Shown piece by piece: positions 18,935-29,104 of a DNA stretch of 64,000 nt. Below the pieces are notes generated by a model. The model had not been told where the DNA came from and made no database searches. It saw only the letters and a program-made list of their open reading frames with translations. The position numbers were made by a program, and so were the translations under genes. The DNA is taken from positions 620,001 through 684,000 of the forward strand of contig NZ_JAQZAJ010000001.1 in assembly GCF_028737195.1 (NCBI RefSeq), given 5' to 3'. Position 1 is the first letter of the stretch. Each line of letters begins with the position of its first letter. The stretch comes from Pseudovibrio exalbescens (GTDB taxonomy: Bacteria > Pseudomonadota > Alphaproteobacteria > Rhizobiales > Stappiaceae).

Positions 18935-20215
18935 ATGGCGACATTACGCTATAGCTCGCAAACCATGAAGATGATCACGACCACCGACGAGCTGGCTAAG
19001 GCCTGCGAACTGCTTGCACAATCCGATTTTGTTACCATTGATACCGAGTTTTTACGGGAAACCACGTTTTGGCCGAAACTCTGTGTCATTCAGATGGCGA
19101 GCCCCGATGACGCCGTGATCATTGACGCGCTTGCCGAAGGGCTCGATCTTGAACCGTTCTTCGACCTGATGCGCAACGAGGCGGTTACCAAGGTGTTTCA
19201 TGCCGCCCGTCAGGACATCGAAATCATCTACCATCTGGGCGGATTTGTACCCTCTCCGGTGTTCGACAGCCAGGTCGCAGCGATGGTGTGCGGTTTTGGC
19301 GATTCGGTTTCCTATGACCAACTGGTTCAGAAGATTACCGGAACCGCCATTGACAAGTCTTCCCGCTTTACGGACTGGTCACGCCGACCGCTCACCGAAA
19401 AGCAGCTTGCCTATGCGCTGGCAGATGTCACGCACCTTCGCAACGTGTATCGCTACCTTATCAAGCGCCTTGAAGAGCAAGGGCGCGCCCATTGGGTTGG
19501 CGATGAGATGCAAACGCTGACCTCGGAAGAAACCTACCGTTCTGACCCGGACAAGGCTTGGCAGCGGCTGAAGCTGCGGGTTCGCAAGCCAAGAGACCTT
19601 GCCATTTTGAAAGAACTGGCAGCTTGGCGTGAGTCTGAAGCCCAAGGCCGCGACACACCGCGTAGCCGGGTGCTGAAAGACGATGCGATCTATGAAATTT
19701 CCATGCAGCACCCCAAGAGTGCAGAAGCGCTGAGCCAGCTGCGCACGATCCCAAAGGGATTTGAGCGCTCCAAGCACGCGGACGGCATTTTGAAGGCGGT
19801 TGCGCGTGGCCTTGCTGTGCCGGAAGAAGAGCTTCCTGAACTTCCAAAAGGCCGCCCTGCGCCAGATGGTTCTGGAGCCGCTGTTGATCTTCTCAAGGTT
19901 CTTCTAAAGATGACGAGCGAGAACTCAGGCGTCGCGCCGAAAGTGATTGCTACTGTCGAGGATCTTGAAAAGATCGCCGCAGACGATGAGGCAGATGTTG
20001 CAGCTTTGAAGGGCTGGCGCCGGGAACTCTTTGGGGAACCGGCCCTGCGTCTCAAGCGCGGTGAAGTGGCAATTGCTTTCAACGGACGCCAGGTGGTGCT
20101 GTGCGAACAGGGTGAGCCTGTAGAGCGGGTTGTCCAGACACGAGGCAATGGCAGCCGTCGCCGGAACAGAAACTCCCGGCCCAAAGCACCAGCCACAGCA
20201 GAGACAGGCGAATAA
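18935..20215 (+). CDS. rnd: Ribonuclease D
   Basis: 3'-5' exoribonuclease that trims tRNA precursors and other stable RNAs. The 426-aa protein shows the DEDDy catalytic set: Asp and Glu in IDTEFLRE (residues 36 and 38), Asp in HAARQDIEI, and the Tyr/Asp pair in YALADVTHL. An HRDC domain follows (KELAAWRESEAQGRDTPRSR is the first helix pair) and a second, more divergent C-terminal part precedes a basic Arg-rich tail (GSRRRNRNSR). ATG 18935 is used; internal ATGs at 18965 and 18971 cannot be excluded. The TAA stop codon lies inside the 5' arm of the terminator that the gene shares with ppx. Adjacency to ppx-ppk is conserved in related genomes. Confidence 0.93.
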   Translation: MATLRYSSQTMKMITTTDELAKACELLAQSDFVTIDTEFLRETTFWPKLCVIQMASPDDAVIIDALAEGLDLEPFFDLMRNEAVTKVFHAARQDIEIIYHLGGFVPSPVFDSQVAAMVCGFGDSVSYDQLVQKITGTAIDKSSRFTDWSRRPLTEKQLAYALADVTHLRNVYRYLIKRLEEQGRAHWVGDEMQTLTSEETYRSDPDKAWQRLKLRVRKPRDLAILKELAAWRESEAQGRDTPRSRVLKDDAIYEISMQHPKSAEALSQLRTIPKGFERSKHADGILKAVARGLAVPEEELPELPKGRPAPDGSGAAVDLLKVLLKMTSENSGVAPKVIATVEDLEKIAADDEADVAALKGWRRELFGEPALRLKRGEVAIAFNGRQVVLCEQGEPVERVVQTRGNGSRRRNRNSRPKAPATAETGE

Positions 20216-20250
20216 CAAAAAGGCCCTCGATCTGGAGGGCCTTTTTGTTT
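20214..20250. terminator. Bidirectional intrinsic terminator between rnd and ppx
   Basis: A perfect 15-bp stem, AACAAAAAGGCCCTC (20214-20228) with GAGGGCCTTTTTGTT (20235-20249) and a 6-base loop. Its 5' arm contains the last two bases of the rnd stop codon. Confidence 0.92.
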
Positions 20251-20267
20251 GCATTGTTTTCCAGCCC

Positions 20268-21827
20268 TCAGGCCGCTGCGACTATTTCAGAGTCGAGATC
20301 CAACAGACGCGACAGCTGATTGAGCCGCTTGCGCAGACGTTCCCCATCAAAGGCTTCGTATCCCTCAGGAAGCGTCAAAACGAGCTTGTCTTCTTCCAGG
20401 CTCAACCCAAGCTGCGGCAGTACGCCTTCAATGGAGGCGCTTAGAAGCGACGCCACTCGCAAGGATGCACCCAAAATACGGGCCATCTTGAGAAGCCGTT
20501 CGCTGCACAGCTTGTAAAGCTCAGGAGAGACGGCATCATCCACCAGCCCCTCATGGCGATAGAACACAGAGAGCGCAAGGTATGCCCGGCCCGGATGATC
20601 GATGCCCACAAAGCCTGCATTTGAGATTACATTGAGAGACTGTTCACCGCGATAGTCTGGATGGGCGCGCCATCCAATATCCGAAAGGTGACAGGCTGCT
20701 GTACGCAGGCGGCGCTCATAGTCGGTTTCGCTGACGCCGCACAGGTTAAACAAGCGGTTGGTCCACGCCACGAGTTCCGTGCCGTAGTTGGGCGAGCGCG
20801 CCCGCAAGAGACCAAGCTCCTTGGAGGCTTCGATCAGCGGATCCTTGGCCCGTTCGTCATCCGCCAGCATTTCGTAAAGCAGACCTTCTCGCACGCCCAA
20901 AGCGGAAAACACCACCCGCTCCGCCTTGCTTTGCAGCAACACCTCACGCATCACCGTGGCACCGTAAGGCAACAGGGCGCGGCGGGCTTTGGAGATGAAC
21001 TGAATGCCGCGCATGGCGACTTCTTCGTCGCGCATCACGCGTTCACAGAACGCAATAGCTGCATCCGCCGGAATGGAGTAGTCGTGCATGACATGAAGTG
21101 GATAGCCTTCACGGAACAGATGCAGGCGGCCCAGAGAGCGCCAGGTGCCGCCGATTGCGAAGAACGTGCGCCCTTGCGCTTCTGTCAGCCAATCGGCTTT
21201 TCCCAGTTCCGTAGTGGCGATTTTTGCAGCCTTGGAAAGGCTACGCTTGGCGGTTTCCTGCAAGCGAATGCCGCCAAGGGGAAACGTCATGCCATGGCCA
21301 ATGGTACCTTCATCAAGGTTCACCAGCTCGAGGCTACCCCCGCCCAGGTCGCCCACCATGCCATCCGCTCGCCAAAAACCGGAGACGACGCCCTTTGCAG
21401 AGTAATGGGCTTCGTCTCGCCCTGAGAAAATCTGCACCGTCGTGCCGCAAATCTCTTCAACCCGCCGGATAAAGTCCGGGCCATTGGAGGCCTCGCGGGC
21501 GGCGGCGGTGGCCAGAATTCTAAGTTCTGTTACCCCGATGTGCTCACAAACGGCGCGGTATCGGGTAATCGCTTTTAGTGCGGCTTCAACACGGTCGTCG
21601 GCCAGACGTCCCGTCTGACCAAGACCACGGCCGAGGCCTGCCAACATTTTTTCATTGAAAAGAGCGGTCGGACTGCGCGACAGGCGCTCATAAACAACAA
21701 GTCGAATAGAGTTGGAACCAATATCAATGATCGCAACGGGGCCAGCTCCGATAAAGCGGCCCCGAATACACTCACCCTCTAAACCTTCAGGCACTTCTCG
21801 GGCGCTCCACAAACAGTTTTGGTCCAT
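20268..21827 (-). CDS. ppx: Exopolyphosphatase (Ppx/GppA family)
   Basis: Releases phosphate from the ends of polyphosphate; some family members act on pppGpp instead. The 519-aa protein carries the actin-like phosphate-1 motif [13 protein letters not shown] (about residues 33-45) and phosphate-2 motif [11 protein letters not shown], then a helical C-terminal region with an HD-like [16 protein letters not shown]. The ATG at 21827 overlaps the last 41 bases of ppk in another frame, and GAAGGGGG sits directly in front of it; a GTG at 21791 would remove the overlap. The overlap suggests translational coupling of the two opposing activities, polymer synthesis and breakdown. Last gene of the perM-hdaA-ppk-ppx set, before a bidirectional terminator. 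Confidence 0.92.
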   Translation of the reverse strand: MDQNCLWSAREVPEGLEGECIRGRFIGAGPVAIIDIGSNSIRLVVYERLSRSPTALFNEKMLAGLGRGLGQTGRLADDRVEAALKAITRYRAVCEHIGVTELRILATAAAREASNGPDFIRRVEEICGTTVQIFSGRDEAHYSAKGVVSGFWRADGMVGDLGGGSLELVNLDEGTIGHGMTFPLGGIRLQETAKRSLSKAAKIATTELGKADWLTEAQGRTFFAIGGTWRSLGRLHLFREGYPLHVMHDYSIPADAAIAFCERVMRDEEVAMRGIQFISKARRALLPYGATVMREVLLQSKAERVVFSALGVREGLLYEMLADDERAKDPLIEASKELGLLRARSPNYGTELVAWTNRLFNLCGVSETDYERRLRTAACHLSDIGWRAHPDYRGEQSLNVISNAGFVGIDHPGRAYLALSVFYRHEGLVDDAVSPELYKLCSERLLKMARILGASLRVASLLSASIEGVLPQLGLSLEEDKLVLTLPEGYEAFDGERLRKRLNQLSRLLDLDSEIVAAA

Positions 21828-24003
21828 CCCCCTTCAGCGATGAACCTCTCCCAGACAATGACGGATTCGTCATGAAATACATGTGTGCATTGAACGGATC
21901 TTCATCAGGAGCCGCTATGATACGCTCATGGCTGCCATCTGGAAGCAGGCGCCAGCTCTGCTGATTGTCTTCTAGATTGGCGACCATAATCTGATCCAAA
22001 ATCTGTTCGTGCACAGTTGCGTTGACCACCGGCGCGAGCGTTTCCACGCGGCGATCCAAGTTTCTCGGCATAAGATCCGCGGAGCCGATATACACATGTG
22101 CTTCGCGAGATGGAAGCCCATGACCATTGCCAAAACAGAAAATTCGGCTGTGTTCCAAGAAACGTCCTACGATGGATTTCACGCGAATATTATCGGAAAG
22201 TCCAGGAATTTCAGGGCGCAAGCAGCAAATACCGCGCACGACAAGATCAACTTGTACACCGGCCTGACTTGCCCTGTACAGGCAGTCAATAATACCGGGA
22301 TCCACAAGCGAGTTCATCTTCATCCATACTTGAGCAGGACGACCGGCGCGCGCGTGCTCAATCTCGGCCTCAGTCAGATCGATGATCCGCTGGCGCAGTG
22401 TCATTGGAGAAATCTCGATCTTCTCCAGCGCGCCCGGCTCGGCGTAACCGGTGATGAAGTTGAAGATCTTCGCCGTGTCACGTGCAATCTGAGGATCACA
22501 GGTGAAGTAGGACAGATCGGTATAGATCCGCGCCGTGATTGGGTGATAGTTGCCTGTGCCAATGTGGCAGTAGGTCTTTAGGCCGCCATGCTCGCGGCGC
22601 ACCACCATGGACAGCTTGGCGTGTGTCTTGAGTTCGAGGAACCCGAACACCACCTGAACGCCTGCCCGTTCCAGATCGCGGGCCCAACGGATGTTGGCTT
22701 CCTCGTCAAAACGCGCCTTCAGCTCGACCAGAGCGGTTACGGACTTGCCCGCCTCAGCCGCTTCAATCAGCGCCTTTACGATCGGAGAGTTGTTGGACGT
22801 GCGGTACAGCGTCTGCTTGATGGCCACAACATCCGGGTCCTGTGCCGCTTGCCGCAGGTACTGGACCACAACGTCGAAGCTCTCATAAGGGTGGTGGACG
22901 AGGATGTCCTTCTGCTGAATCGCTGCAAAACAGTCGCCACCATGCTCTCGAATGCGCTCAGGGAAGCGCGCAGAATACTTGGTGAACTTGAGATCATCAC
23001 GGTTAATGTCAATAAGCTGTGACAACTCGTTGAGAGCCAACAAGCCATTGACCTTAAAGACTTCGTCGCCTTTTACATTCAGCTCGTCGGCAACAAACCG
23101 CATCAGGTTCGAAGGCGTCCCCTCTTCGATTTCCAGACGGATTACGGACCCCAGACGCCGGCGCTTCAAAGCGCTCTCAAAAAGACGAACCAGATCTTCC
23201 GCTTCTTCCTCGATTTCCAGATCGGAATCGCGGATTACGCGGAACGCCCCCTGCCCGCGCACTTCGTAACCCGGGAAAAGCTGGGCGATGAAGAGGCTAA
23301 TGATGGTTTCAACAGTAATGAAACGGATCACCTTTGTGCCCTCACCATCGGGCTCTGGCAACATCACGAAGCGGCCAATCTGGCTTGGCATGCGCAGCAG
23401 CGCGGTCATGCCCGGCCCGCCCTTGCTTGGCTTCAGATCAAGGATCAGGGAGAAGCCAAGGTTTGGAATGAACGGGAACGGGTGCGCCGGGTCCAGTGCC
23501 AGCGGTGTGAGAACCGGGAAAATGTGCAGGAGAAAATAGTCTTCCAACCAAGTGCGCTCGGCGGAACTCAGGTCATCCCCATCGACGATGAAGATGCCTT
23601 CTTCAGCAAGCTCGGTGCGAAGCTGCCGGAAGCGAGACTGCTGGTCACTTTGCAACCGCTCAACCGCCTCAGAGATCTTGTCGAGCTGCTCACGGGGGGT
23701 CAAGCCGTCATCGGAGCGCTTGGACACGCCAGCAATTTGCTGACCGCGCAGGCCCGCAACGCGGACCATGAAAAACTCATCGAGGTTGTTGGCAGAGATT
23801 GAAAGGAAACGCAGGCGCTCCAATAGCGGGTGGCTGGGGTTCATGGATTCTTCGAGAACCCGGCGATTGAACTGTAGCCATGACAGTTCGCGGTTCACAA
23901 AGCGCTCCGGAGAGCGCATCAGAGCCGCGCCGTCTTCCAGATTTGCCAAATCTTCTTCGCGCGTCGCCACCGGCTGCGCGCTCAACTCGGTCATATCATT
24001 CAT
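21787..24003 (-). CDS. ppk: Polyphosphate kinase 1
   Basis: Reversibly builds polyphosphate from the terminal phosphate of ATP; membrane-associated tetramer in studied species. The 738-aa protein has the four family domains: N-terminal [19 protein letters not shown], the head domain, and two phospholipase-D-like domains. The autophosphorylated His is in [11 protein letters not shown] (His461), with the second conserved His in the following catalytic half (THE-like region near IFCFGNGHG). The ATG at 24003 has GGAGGT eight bases upstream. It lies 86 bases downstream of hdaA and overlaps ppx. Polyphosphate links to the stringent response and to cell-cycle control in alphaproteobacteria, so the neighbour hdaA may be more than chance. 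Confidence 0.96.
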   Translation of the reverse strand: MNDMTELSAQPVATREEDLANLEDGAALMRSPERFVNRELSWLQFNRRVLEESMNPSHPLLERLRFLSISANNLDEFFMVRVAGLRGQQIAGVSKRSDDGLTPREQLDKISEAVERLQSDQQSRFRQLRTELAEEGIFIVDGDDLSSAERTWLEDYFLLHIFPVLTPLALDPAHPFPFIPNLGFSLILDLKPSKGGPGMTALLRMPSQIGRFVMLPEPDGEGTKVIRFITVETIISLFIAQLFPGYEVRGQGAFRVIRDSDLEIEEEAEDLVRLFESALKRRRLGSVIRLEIEEGTPSNLMRFVADELNVKGDEVFKVNGLLALNELSQLIDINRDDLKFTKYSARFPERIREHGGDCFAAIQQKDILVHHPYESFDVVVQYLRQAAQDPDVVAIKQTLYRTSNNSPIVKALIEAAEAGKSVTALVELKARFDEEANIRWARDLERAGVQVVFGFLELKTHAKLSMVVRREHGGLKTYCHIGTGNYHPITARIYTDLSYFTCDPQIARDTAKIFNFITGYAEPGALEKIEISPMTLRQRIIDLTEAEIEHARAGRPAQVWMKMNSLVDPGIIDCLYRASQAGVQVDLVVRGICCLRPEIPGLSDNIRVKSIVGRFLEHSRIFCFGNGHGLPSREAHVYIGSADLMPRNLDRRVETLAPVVNATVHEQILDQIMVANLEDNQQSWRLLPDGSHERIIAAPDEDPFNAHMYFMTNPSLSGRGSSLKGDGPKLFVERPRSA

Positions 24004-24089
24004 TCTCTGGCACCTCCGGTAAAATCAATAGATGTTTCTCAATCGACCCAAATAGTTACAGCCGTTTGTCAGTTGCCCGAAAAAGTTGT

Positions 24090-24770
24090 TTACTCATCTA
24101 AACTTTCGAGCATGCGCGACGCCATAACGCGGGTAATTTTCTTGCCACTTGCCAGTGCCTGCCGGTCAAGCCGATCGACCATCTGTGCAGCCGCATTGAG
24201 TGAACGCTCGATGCGCACCACAAGGAAATCCACTACGGTTGAATCAATAGAAATCTGTCGGTCCGCGAACAGCTTCGTCAGAACCATCTTGAGCAGCATA
24301 TCGTCCGGCTCTTCGATCTCCACGGGCGTTGTGGCCCGGAAACGGGAGGCCAGATCCGGCAACTGCAGCGGCATGGACTGTGGCCACACGCGGGATGTGA
24401 TCAGCATGGAGCTGCCGTGCAGGCGCACTGCATTGAACAGATGGAAGAGGCTTCGCTCGTCAAAGCCCTGATGGATGTCTTCAACGGCGACGGGCCCGCT
24501 TTCCGAGAGGCTGTTCACGTCACATCGTTGCAGATCGGACGCTTTGACGACCGTTGCACCGCTCATTTCCTGCCACACGTTTACGAGGTGTGTCTTGCCA
24601 GAACCTATTGGTCCTGCAAGCAAAACGATGGGTGATGGCCACTCCGGCCAATTGTTGATCAGGTTGAAAGCCACCTGATTGGACGAACTCACCAGATAAT
24701 CATCAATCCCCAATGCCTCCTCATGGGGCAAGACTAACGGCAATTGCTGTGGCGTGATCGCTCCACTCAT
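24090..24770 (-). CDS. hdaA: DnaA regulatory inactivator HdaA
   Basis: DnaA-related ATPase that, with the sliding clamp, turns DnaA-ATP into DnaA-ADP and prevents re-initiation of replication. The 226-aa protein is a short AAA+ module: residues 8-14 QQLPLVL form the clamp-binding motif typical of Hda, then Walker A GPIGSGKT (53-60), a Walker-B-like VAVEDIHQ and sensor region LITSRVWP, and an Arg-rich C-terminal lid. There is no DNA-binding domain IV, which separates it from DnaA. The start ATG 24770 overlaps the perM stop as ATGA, so translation is coupled to the upstream permease. Longer in-frame sequence upstream lies inside perM and is not coding. Confidence 0.92.
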   Translation of the reverse strand: MSGAITPQQLPLVLPHEEALGIDDYLVSSSNQVAFNLINNWPEWPSPIVLLAGPIGSGKTHLVNVWQEMSGATVVKASDLQRCDVNSLSESGPVAVEDIHQGFDERSLFHLFNAVRLHGSSMLITSRVWPQSMPLQLPDLASRFRATTPVEIEEPDDMLLKMVLTKLFADRQISIDSTVVDFLVVRIERSLNAAAQMVDRLDRQALASGKKITRVMASRMLESLDE

Positions 24771-25858
24771 TCCACTTCTTCCACTTTGCTCTGTTTGGGG
24801 TGCACACCCGCATAGAACGGACTGGACAGATACTGCCGCAGGCCAAACCGGGCCAGAACACCCACTGCGGCCGCGGCGGGGATGGCAATGAGCATTCCGA
24901 CAAAACCAAACAGGCTGCCGAACGCAAACAGCGCAAACATGAGCCATACCGGATGCAGGCCCACGGAGTGGCCTACCAGCTTGGGCTGAAGGATGTTGCC
25001 TTCAAGAAACTGGCCCGTTGCAAAAACCAGAAGCACGGCGCCGATCATGAGAGGATCCGGCCAGAACTGGAAAATGGCTACACCGATGGACATGAGGAAG
25101 CCCGCAAGCGCACCGATATAAGGAATAAAGCTCACCACACCCGCCGTTAGCCCGATGAGGAGTCCGAACTTCAGACCCACCAACAGAAGACCAACCGCAT
25201 AAAAAGTTCCCAATATGAGGCACACCAGTACCTGACCGCGAACAAACCCTGCAACGGCCGTGTTCATTTGTCCGCATAATTCACGGATTGTGTTCTGGTG
25301 ATCCCGTGGAAGCCAACTGTCGATGCGCGCGATCATATTGTCCCAGTCCAGCAGCAGATAGAAAGCCACGACCGGGGTAACGACGAGCAGAGAAACGATG
25401 GAAAGCAGCGCCTGACCACCACTCCAGATGGACTGGAGTACGGTTGCCGCCCAGCTTGCCGCCTGCCCCATGATGGTGCCGAGCTGCGACTGGACCTGCC
25501 CTTGTGAAAGGAGCCCCATTTCCTGAAGGCGCGGGCCGATGCGTTCGGAGATCAAGACCTCCAGCCCGTTGACGATGCGCGGAATCTCGGCAAGGAAACC
25601 GGCGATCTGAGTGCCGATGAGCGGGCCAATGATCAACAGTGCGGAGAAGAACAGAAAGACGAACAAGATCAAGATGATCAAGGTGGCCCACAAGCGGCCA
25701 ACGCCGTGTCTTTCAAAAAAATCTGCAACTGGATCAAGCAGATATGCCAGCGCCATTCCGGCCACGAACGGCAGCAGAATGTCGCTGAATACAAACAGGA
25801 AAAGGACAAGGCCGATAAAGGTTGCGAACCAGAACCCAACTTGCTGGCGTAAACTCAT
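24767..25858 (-). CDS. AI-2E/PerM-family permease
   Basis: Polytopic inner-membrane protein of the AI-2E (PF01594) family; members include autoinducer-2 exporters and Na+/H+ antiporters, and most are unassigned. The 363-aa product has about eight helices: two at the N-terminus (FWFATFIGLVLFLFVFSDIL; VGRLWATLIILILFVFLFF), an amphipathic soluble stretch at about 110-150, and the family-typical pore half with GLLIGLTAGVVSFIPYIG, FATGQFLEGNILQPKLVG and IAIPAAAAVG. The ATG at 25858 follows GGAGGT nine bases upstream; the in-frame ATG at 25945 is rejected because the extra segment is not hydrophobic or homologous. First gene of the perM-hdaA-ppk-ppx set and divergent from purM, an arrangement conserved in related genomes. 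Confidence 0.88.
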   Translation of the reverse strand: MSLRQQVGFWFATFIGLVLFLFVFSDILLPFVAGMALAYLLDPVADFFERHGVGRLWATLIILILFVFLFFSALLIIGPLIGTQIAGFLAEIPRIVNGLEVLISERIGPRLQEMGLLSQGQVQSQLGTIMGQAASWAATVLQSIWSGGQALLSIVSLLVVTPVVAFYLLLDWDNMIARIDSWLPRDHQNTIRELCGQMNTAVAGFVRGQVLVCLILGTFYAVGLLLVGLKFGLLIGLTAGVVSFIPYIGALAGFLMSIGVAIFQFWPDPLMIGAVLLVFATGQFLEGNILQPKLVGHSVGLHPVWLMFALFAFGSLFGFVGMLIAIPAAAAVGVLARFGLRQYLSSPFYAGVHPKQSKVEEVE

Positions 25859-26162
25859 TGCTCCGCGACCTCCATCCTGTGGCGCTCCCCGCCATAATAC
25901 CGGCAAGCTTACGCCCGTGTTAAGTACCAAGAATTGGCCGGTCAAGTGCTTCCACCAATATGATCGCGTTTATCCCTAAACAGACCTAAACCCAGACTTG
26001 TGGGAACCCGCCACATCCGGGGTGCAGCTGAGGCACAGAATGCGCGTTTTTCACCGCCTAAAACGCGCGATACGCCTTGCAATTGGGGTGCTTTTTGGGT
26101 TCTATGCGCGCAAACTCAAAGGGCGCTCGGCCTAACCCTCTTCTTACGATTGGAGCACAGTC

Positions 26163-27230
26163 ATGAGCCAGAATGACGGTTCGTCTCTCACCTACGCGCA
26201 GGCAGGTGTGGACATTGATGCGGGCAACGCGCTTGTAAAGCGGATCAGTCCTCTGGTTAAGGCTACGCGCCGTTCTGGAGCAGACAGCGATATTGGTGGG
26301 TTTGGCGGCCTTTTTGACCTCAAAGGCGCAGGCTTCAAGGACCCTATTCTGGTTGCCGCCAACGACGGCGTTGGCACCAAGTTGAAGATCGCCATCGACA
26401 CCGACACCCATGACACGGTGGGCATCGACCTTGTGGCCATGTGCGTGAACGATCTGGTAGTGCAAGGCGCTGAGCCTTTGTTCTTCCTCGACTATTTCGC
26501 CTGCGGCTCTCTGGATGTTGATCGGGCAACGGCGGTTGTGGCCGGTATTGCCGAGGGCTGCAAGCAAGCAGGCTGCGCGCTGATTGGCGGCGAAACTGCA
26601 GAAATGCCGGGCATGTATGCCAAGGACGATTACGATCTGGCAGGCTTTTCCGTTGGCGCTGCAGAACGCGGCACATTGCTGCCTCGTGCCGACATTGGCG
26701 AAGGAGATGTTCTTCTGGGCCTTGCGTCTTCCGGCGTTCACTCCAACGGCTTCTCGCTGGTGCGCAAGGTCGTTGAGCGTTCCGGTCTTTCCTGGGAGGA
26801 TGCGGCGCCGTTCGACGAGAGCAAGAGCCTTGGCAAGGCGCTGATGACGCCAACCAAGATCTATGTGAAGCCCCTTCTGGAGGCGATCCGCAACACCACG
26901 GGCGTCAAGGCGTTGGCCCACATCACAGGCGGCGGCCTGCCTGAGAACCTACCTCGCGTCCTGCCTGACAACCTGACGGCACGGATCAATCTGGATGCCA
27001 TTGAGGCACCTGCGGTGTTCAAATGGCTGGCACAGACCGCGCAGGTGGAAGAGTTTGAAATGCTGCGCACATTCAACTGCGGCGTCGGCATGGTGGTGGT
27101 TGCTTCTGCGCAGGAAGCAGACAGCATCAAAACCCTGCTTGAGCTTCAGGGCGAGAAGGTTTTCGTGATTGGCCAGCTGGATCAACGCGGGTCCGAACCT
27201 GTTGAATTTACTGGCTTTCTGGGACTATAA
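26163..27230 (+). CDS. purM: Phosphoribosylformylglycinamidine cyclo-ligase
   Basis: Fifth step of purine synthesis: ATP-driven closure of FGAM to aminoimidazole ribotide. The 355-aa protein has the family length and motifs [20 protein letters not shown] (ATP loop), [13 protein letters not shown] and [19 protein letters not shown] 26163 has GGAG seven bases upstream. purN starts two bases after its stop codon, so the two are one operon; fhs and purF elsewhere in the window belong to the same pathway. I see no purine riboswitch in the 300 bases upstream, where the divergent perM promoter must also lie. Confidence 0.97.
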   Translation: MSQNDGSSLTYAQAGVDIDAGNALVKRISPLVKATRRSGADSDIGGFGGLFDLKGAGFKDPILVAANDGVGTKLKIAIDTDTHDTVGIDLVAMCVNDLVVQGAEPLFFLDYFACGSLDVDRATAVVAGIAEGCKQAGCALIGGETAEMPGMYAKDDYDLAGFSVGAAERGTLLPRADIGEGDVLLGLASSGVHSNGFSLVRKVVERSGLSWEDAAPFDESKSLGKALMTPTKIYVKPLLEAIRNTTGVKALAHITGGGLPENLPRVLPDNLTARINLDAIEAPAVFKWLAQTAQVEEFEMLRTFNCGVGMVVVASAQEADSIKTLLELQGEKVFVIGQLDQRGSEPVEFTGFLGL

Positions 27231-27232
27231 GC

Positions 27233-27895
27233 ATGTCTGAAGCAACAAAAAAACGCGTCGCTGTGCTGATTTCTGGACGGGGAAGCAACATGGCTTCCCT
27301 GATTGAGGCTGCCAAGGAGCCGGGGTATCCGGCGGAGATCGTTGTGGTGGGCTCCAACCGCCCCGACGCTGCTGGCCTTGAGGCTGCCAAAGAGGCCGGT
27401 CTTCAGACTTTTGCCATAGATCACAAGGAGTTCGGCAAGGATCGGGCCGCGTTTGACAGCGCGCTTTCCGCTGAACTCAAGAAGCACGATGTGGAACTGG
27501 TGGTTCTGGCTGGCTTCATGCGGCTGTTGACGCCGGGCTTTACCGAAGAATGGGAAGGCCGCCTGATCAACATCCACCCGGCCCTGCTGCCGAGCTTTCC
27601 GGGCCTGAACACCCACGCTCGGGCGCTTGAGACCGGTGTGAAGCTCCATGGCGCGACGGTGCACTTCGTTACAAGCGAAATGGACGTTGGACCAATCATC
27701 ATGCAGGGCGCGGTGCCTGTGCTGGATGATGACAGCGAGCAGACCCTGGCTGCCCGTGTTCTGGAAGTGGAACACCAGATCTATCCGGAAGCGCTGGCGC
27801 TGGTTGCGGCAAAACGCACCGAGATCAACGGCATGCGGGTGACCATCGTCGGCAGTGACGATCTGGATGATGATCTGATCGCACCCACGGTCTGA
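27233..27895 (+). CDS. purN: Phosphoribosylglycinamide formyltransferase (folate-dependent)
   Basis: Transfers the formyl group of 10-formyl-tetrahydrofolate to GAR, the third purine step. The 220-aa protein has the N-terminal VLISGRGSNMASLIEA phosphate loop, the catalytic NIHPALLPSFPG (Asn and His) and the GATVHFVTSEMDVGPII signature whose Asp completes the active site. It begins two bases after purM. The C-terminal ~15 residues after RTEINGMRVTIVG are an acidic extension. No terminator is obvious downstream. Confidence 0.96.
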   Translation: MSEATKKRVAVLISGRGSNMASLIEAAKEPGYPAEIVVVGSNRPDAAGLEAAKEAGLQTFAIDHKEFGKDRAAFDSALSAELKKHDVELVVLAGFMRLLTPGFTEEWEGRLINIHPALLPSFPGLNTHARALETGVKLHGATVHFVTSEMDVGPIIMQGAVPVLDDDSEQTLAARVLEVEHQIYPEALALVAAKRTEINGMRVTIVGSDDLDDDLIAPTV

Positions 27896-28174
27896 TCGGA
27901 CCTTTGAGATCTGGCGGAGGGCGACGCCGTTATCCCCCTCTGCTCCCCCTTTCAGCCATGGAAATCGCGCGCCTTCATTTGAGCCGCGCAAGAACGACTT
28001 ATCCCCGTGGCCACGTTTGAACGCGCTTTGCGTTGATGCTGCGTTGGTTTGAATGAATCGCGCATTTCTTGCGATGACTGCTGCCGCCCAGCGCGCCGAA
28101 CCGGGTGCGCTCTCGGACAACAGCGCCCTTTCCTCGTTCCAGCCCTTCGCCGCCCTGTTATCGATTATTTTTTC

Positions 28175-28843
28175 TCATCCATTGCAATCCAAGTCATACA
28201 GGAATTGCTGGTTGATGGCATTGCACACGCCTTGGAGGTCTGGGTAGAGGCTGGCCGCGCCGATGCCCAGATAGCTCAAGGATGCCATGATGCCGCGCAC
28301 GCAGTCCTTCGGGATCTTGAACTCGGTGATCTTGGCATAAACATCCGGTGCGTGATCTAGGGAGAGGAACTTGCCGAAATGCTCTGAATACTGGTGGACC
28401 GTGAAGTAGCCATTTTGCGCGATGACACGGGGATTATTCAGATGCGGACGATAGACGCGGGTCTTCTCCTGATCCCATGGCCCTTTTTGCAGATCGGGCT
28501 GCATGTCAAGCTCGCGGGTGTCAAGCATGTAGATGTAGGTGTATTGCCGGTTATGGGAGAGCACCCCGTTGCAGGCAAACCAGAGCGCTGCCAGCGGATT
28601 TGAGGTCCAGTCCAGCAGACGGGTCTTGAGGCCATAGTGCTGCGCTTTGACAAGCACCTCCCAATCGCTTTCCTTTGCCGAGATGTGTGCTGCACCGATC
28701 TGTCTGAGCTTGACGATCATGCGCTTTTCGATGTCGGTGCTGTTCCAGTCCGGCATATGGCGGGCAATGGACGGCAACAAACTGCCCGGCCGCGATTGCC
28801 CGCGATAGATGACAGCACCATCGTGCGGGTGGTCCACATCCAC
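28175..28843 (-). CDS. FRG-domain protein, N-terminus uncertain or disrupted
   Basis: The 222-aa reading frame holds an almost complete FRG domain, named for its Phe/Arg-Gly motif: VIYRGQS at the start, HYGLKTRLLDWTSNPLAALWF in the middle (read as HYGLKTRLLDW then PLAALWFAC), and a C-terminal SLSYLGIGAASLYPDLQG helix-strand unit. Function is unknown; FRG proteins often sit in defence or toxin-like contexts, but the neighbours here are metabolic. The only start is GTG 28843, which leaves just a few residues before YRGQ. The same frame continues upstream as plausible FRG N-terminus (TLEVPSKTVCTLLEFLQQ) until a TGA at 28937-28939, beyond which it runs on to an ATG at 28972. The gene may therefore be nonsense-disrupted. 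Confidence 0.65.
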   Translation of the reverse strand: MDVDHPHDGAVIYRGQSRPGSLLPSIARHMPDWNSTDIEKRMIVKLRQIGAAHISAKESDWEVLVKAQHYGLKTRLLDWTSNPLAALWFACNGVLSHNRQYTYIYMLDTRELDMQPDLQKGPWDQEKTRVYRPHLNNPRVIAQNGYFTVHQYSEHFGKFLSLDHAPDVYAKITEFKIPKDCVRGIMASLSYLGIGAASLYPDLQGVCNAINQQFLYDLDCNG

Positions 28844-29104
28844 CTGCTGCAGGAATTCAAGAAGCGTGCAGACAGTCTTGCTGGGAACTTCCAGAGTTTC
28901 GTCAAAATCGCGCAGCGGCTTACCCTTCCCAGCTGTTCAGGAGACTGGATCATAGGTTGCATAAAACGCCATGCGCAATTGGGAAGGATACAGCGCGACA
29001 ATGAGGCCACTTGCCCTGCCATCGCGCCTTTGAGTGGCAACCAGGCCCCGGAGAGGAAGACTGCGCCCTCTCCGGCTGAGCTAACGGTGCCATCAAAACC
29101 TGCT

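Noticed and set aside
27896-28174. DnaA-box-like TTATCCCC sequences (near 27930 and 28001)
   Set aside because: Only partial matches, two copies, no AT-rich unwinding region and no origin-associated genes.
28175-28843. FRG gene as part of a phage-defence island
   Set aside because: Neighbours are purM-purN and a molybdopterin oxidoreductase. No restriction, toxin-antitoxin or phage gene is present, so the link rests on family name only.
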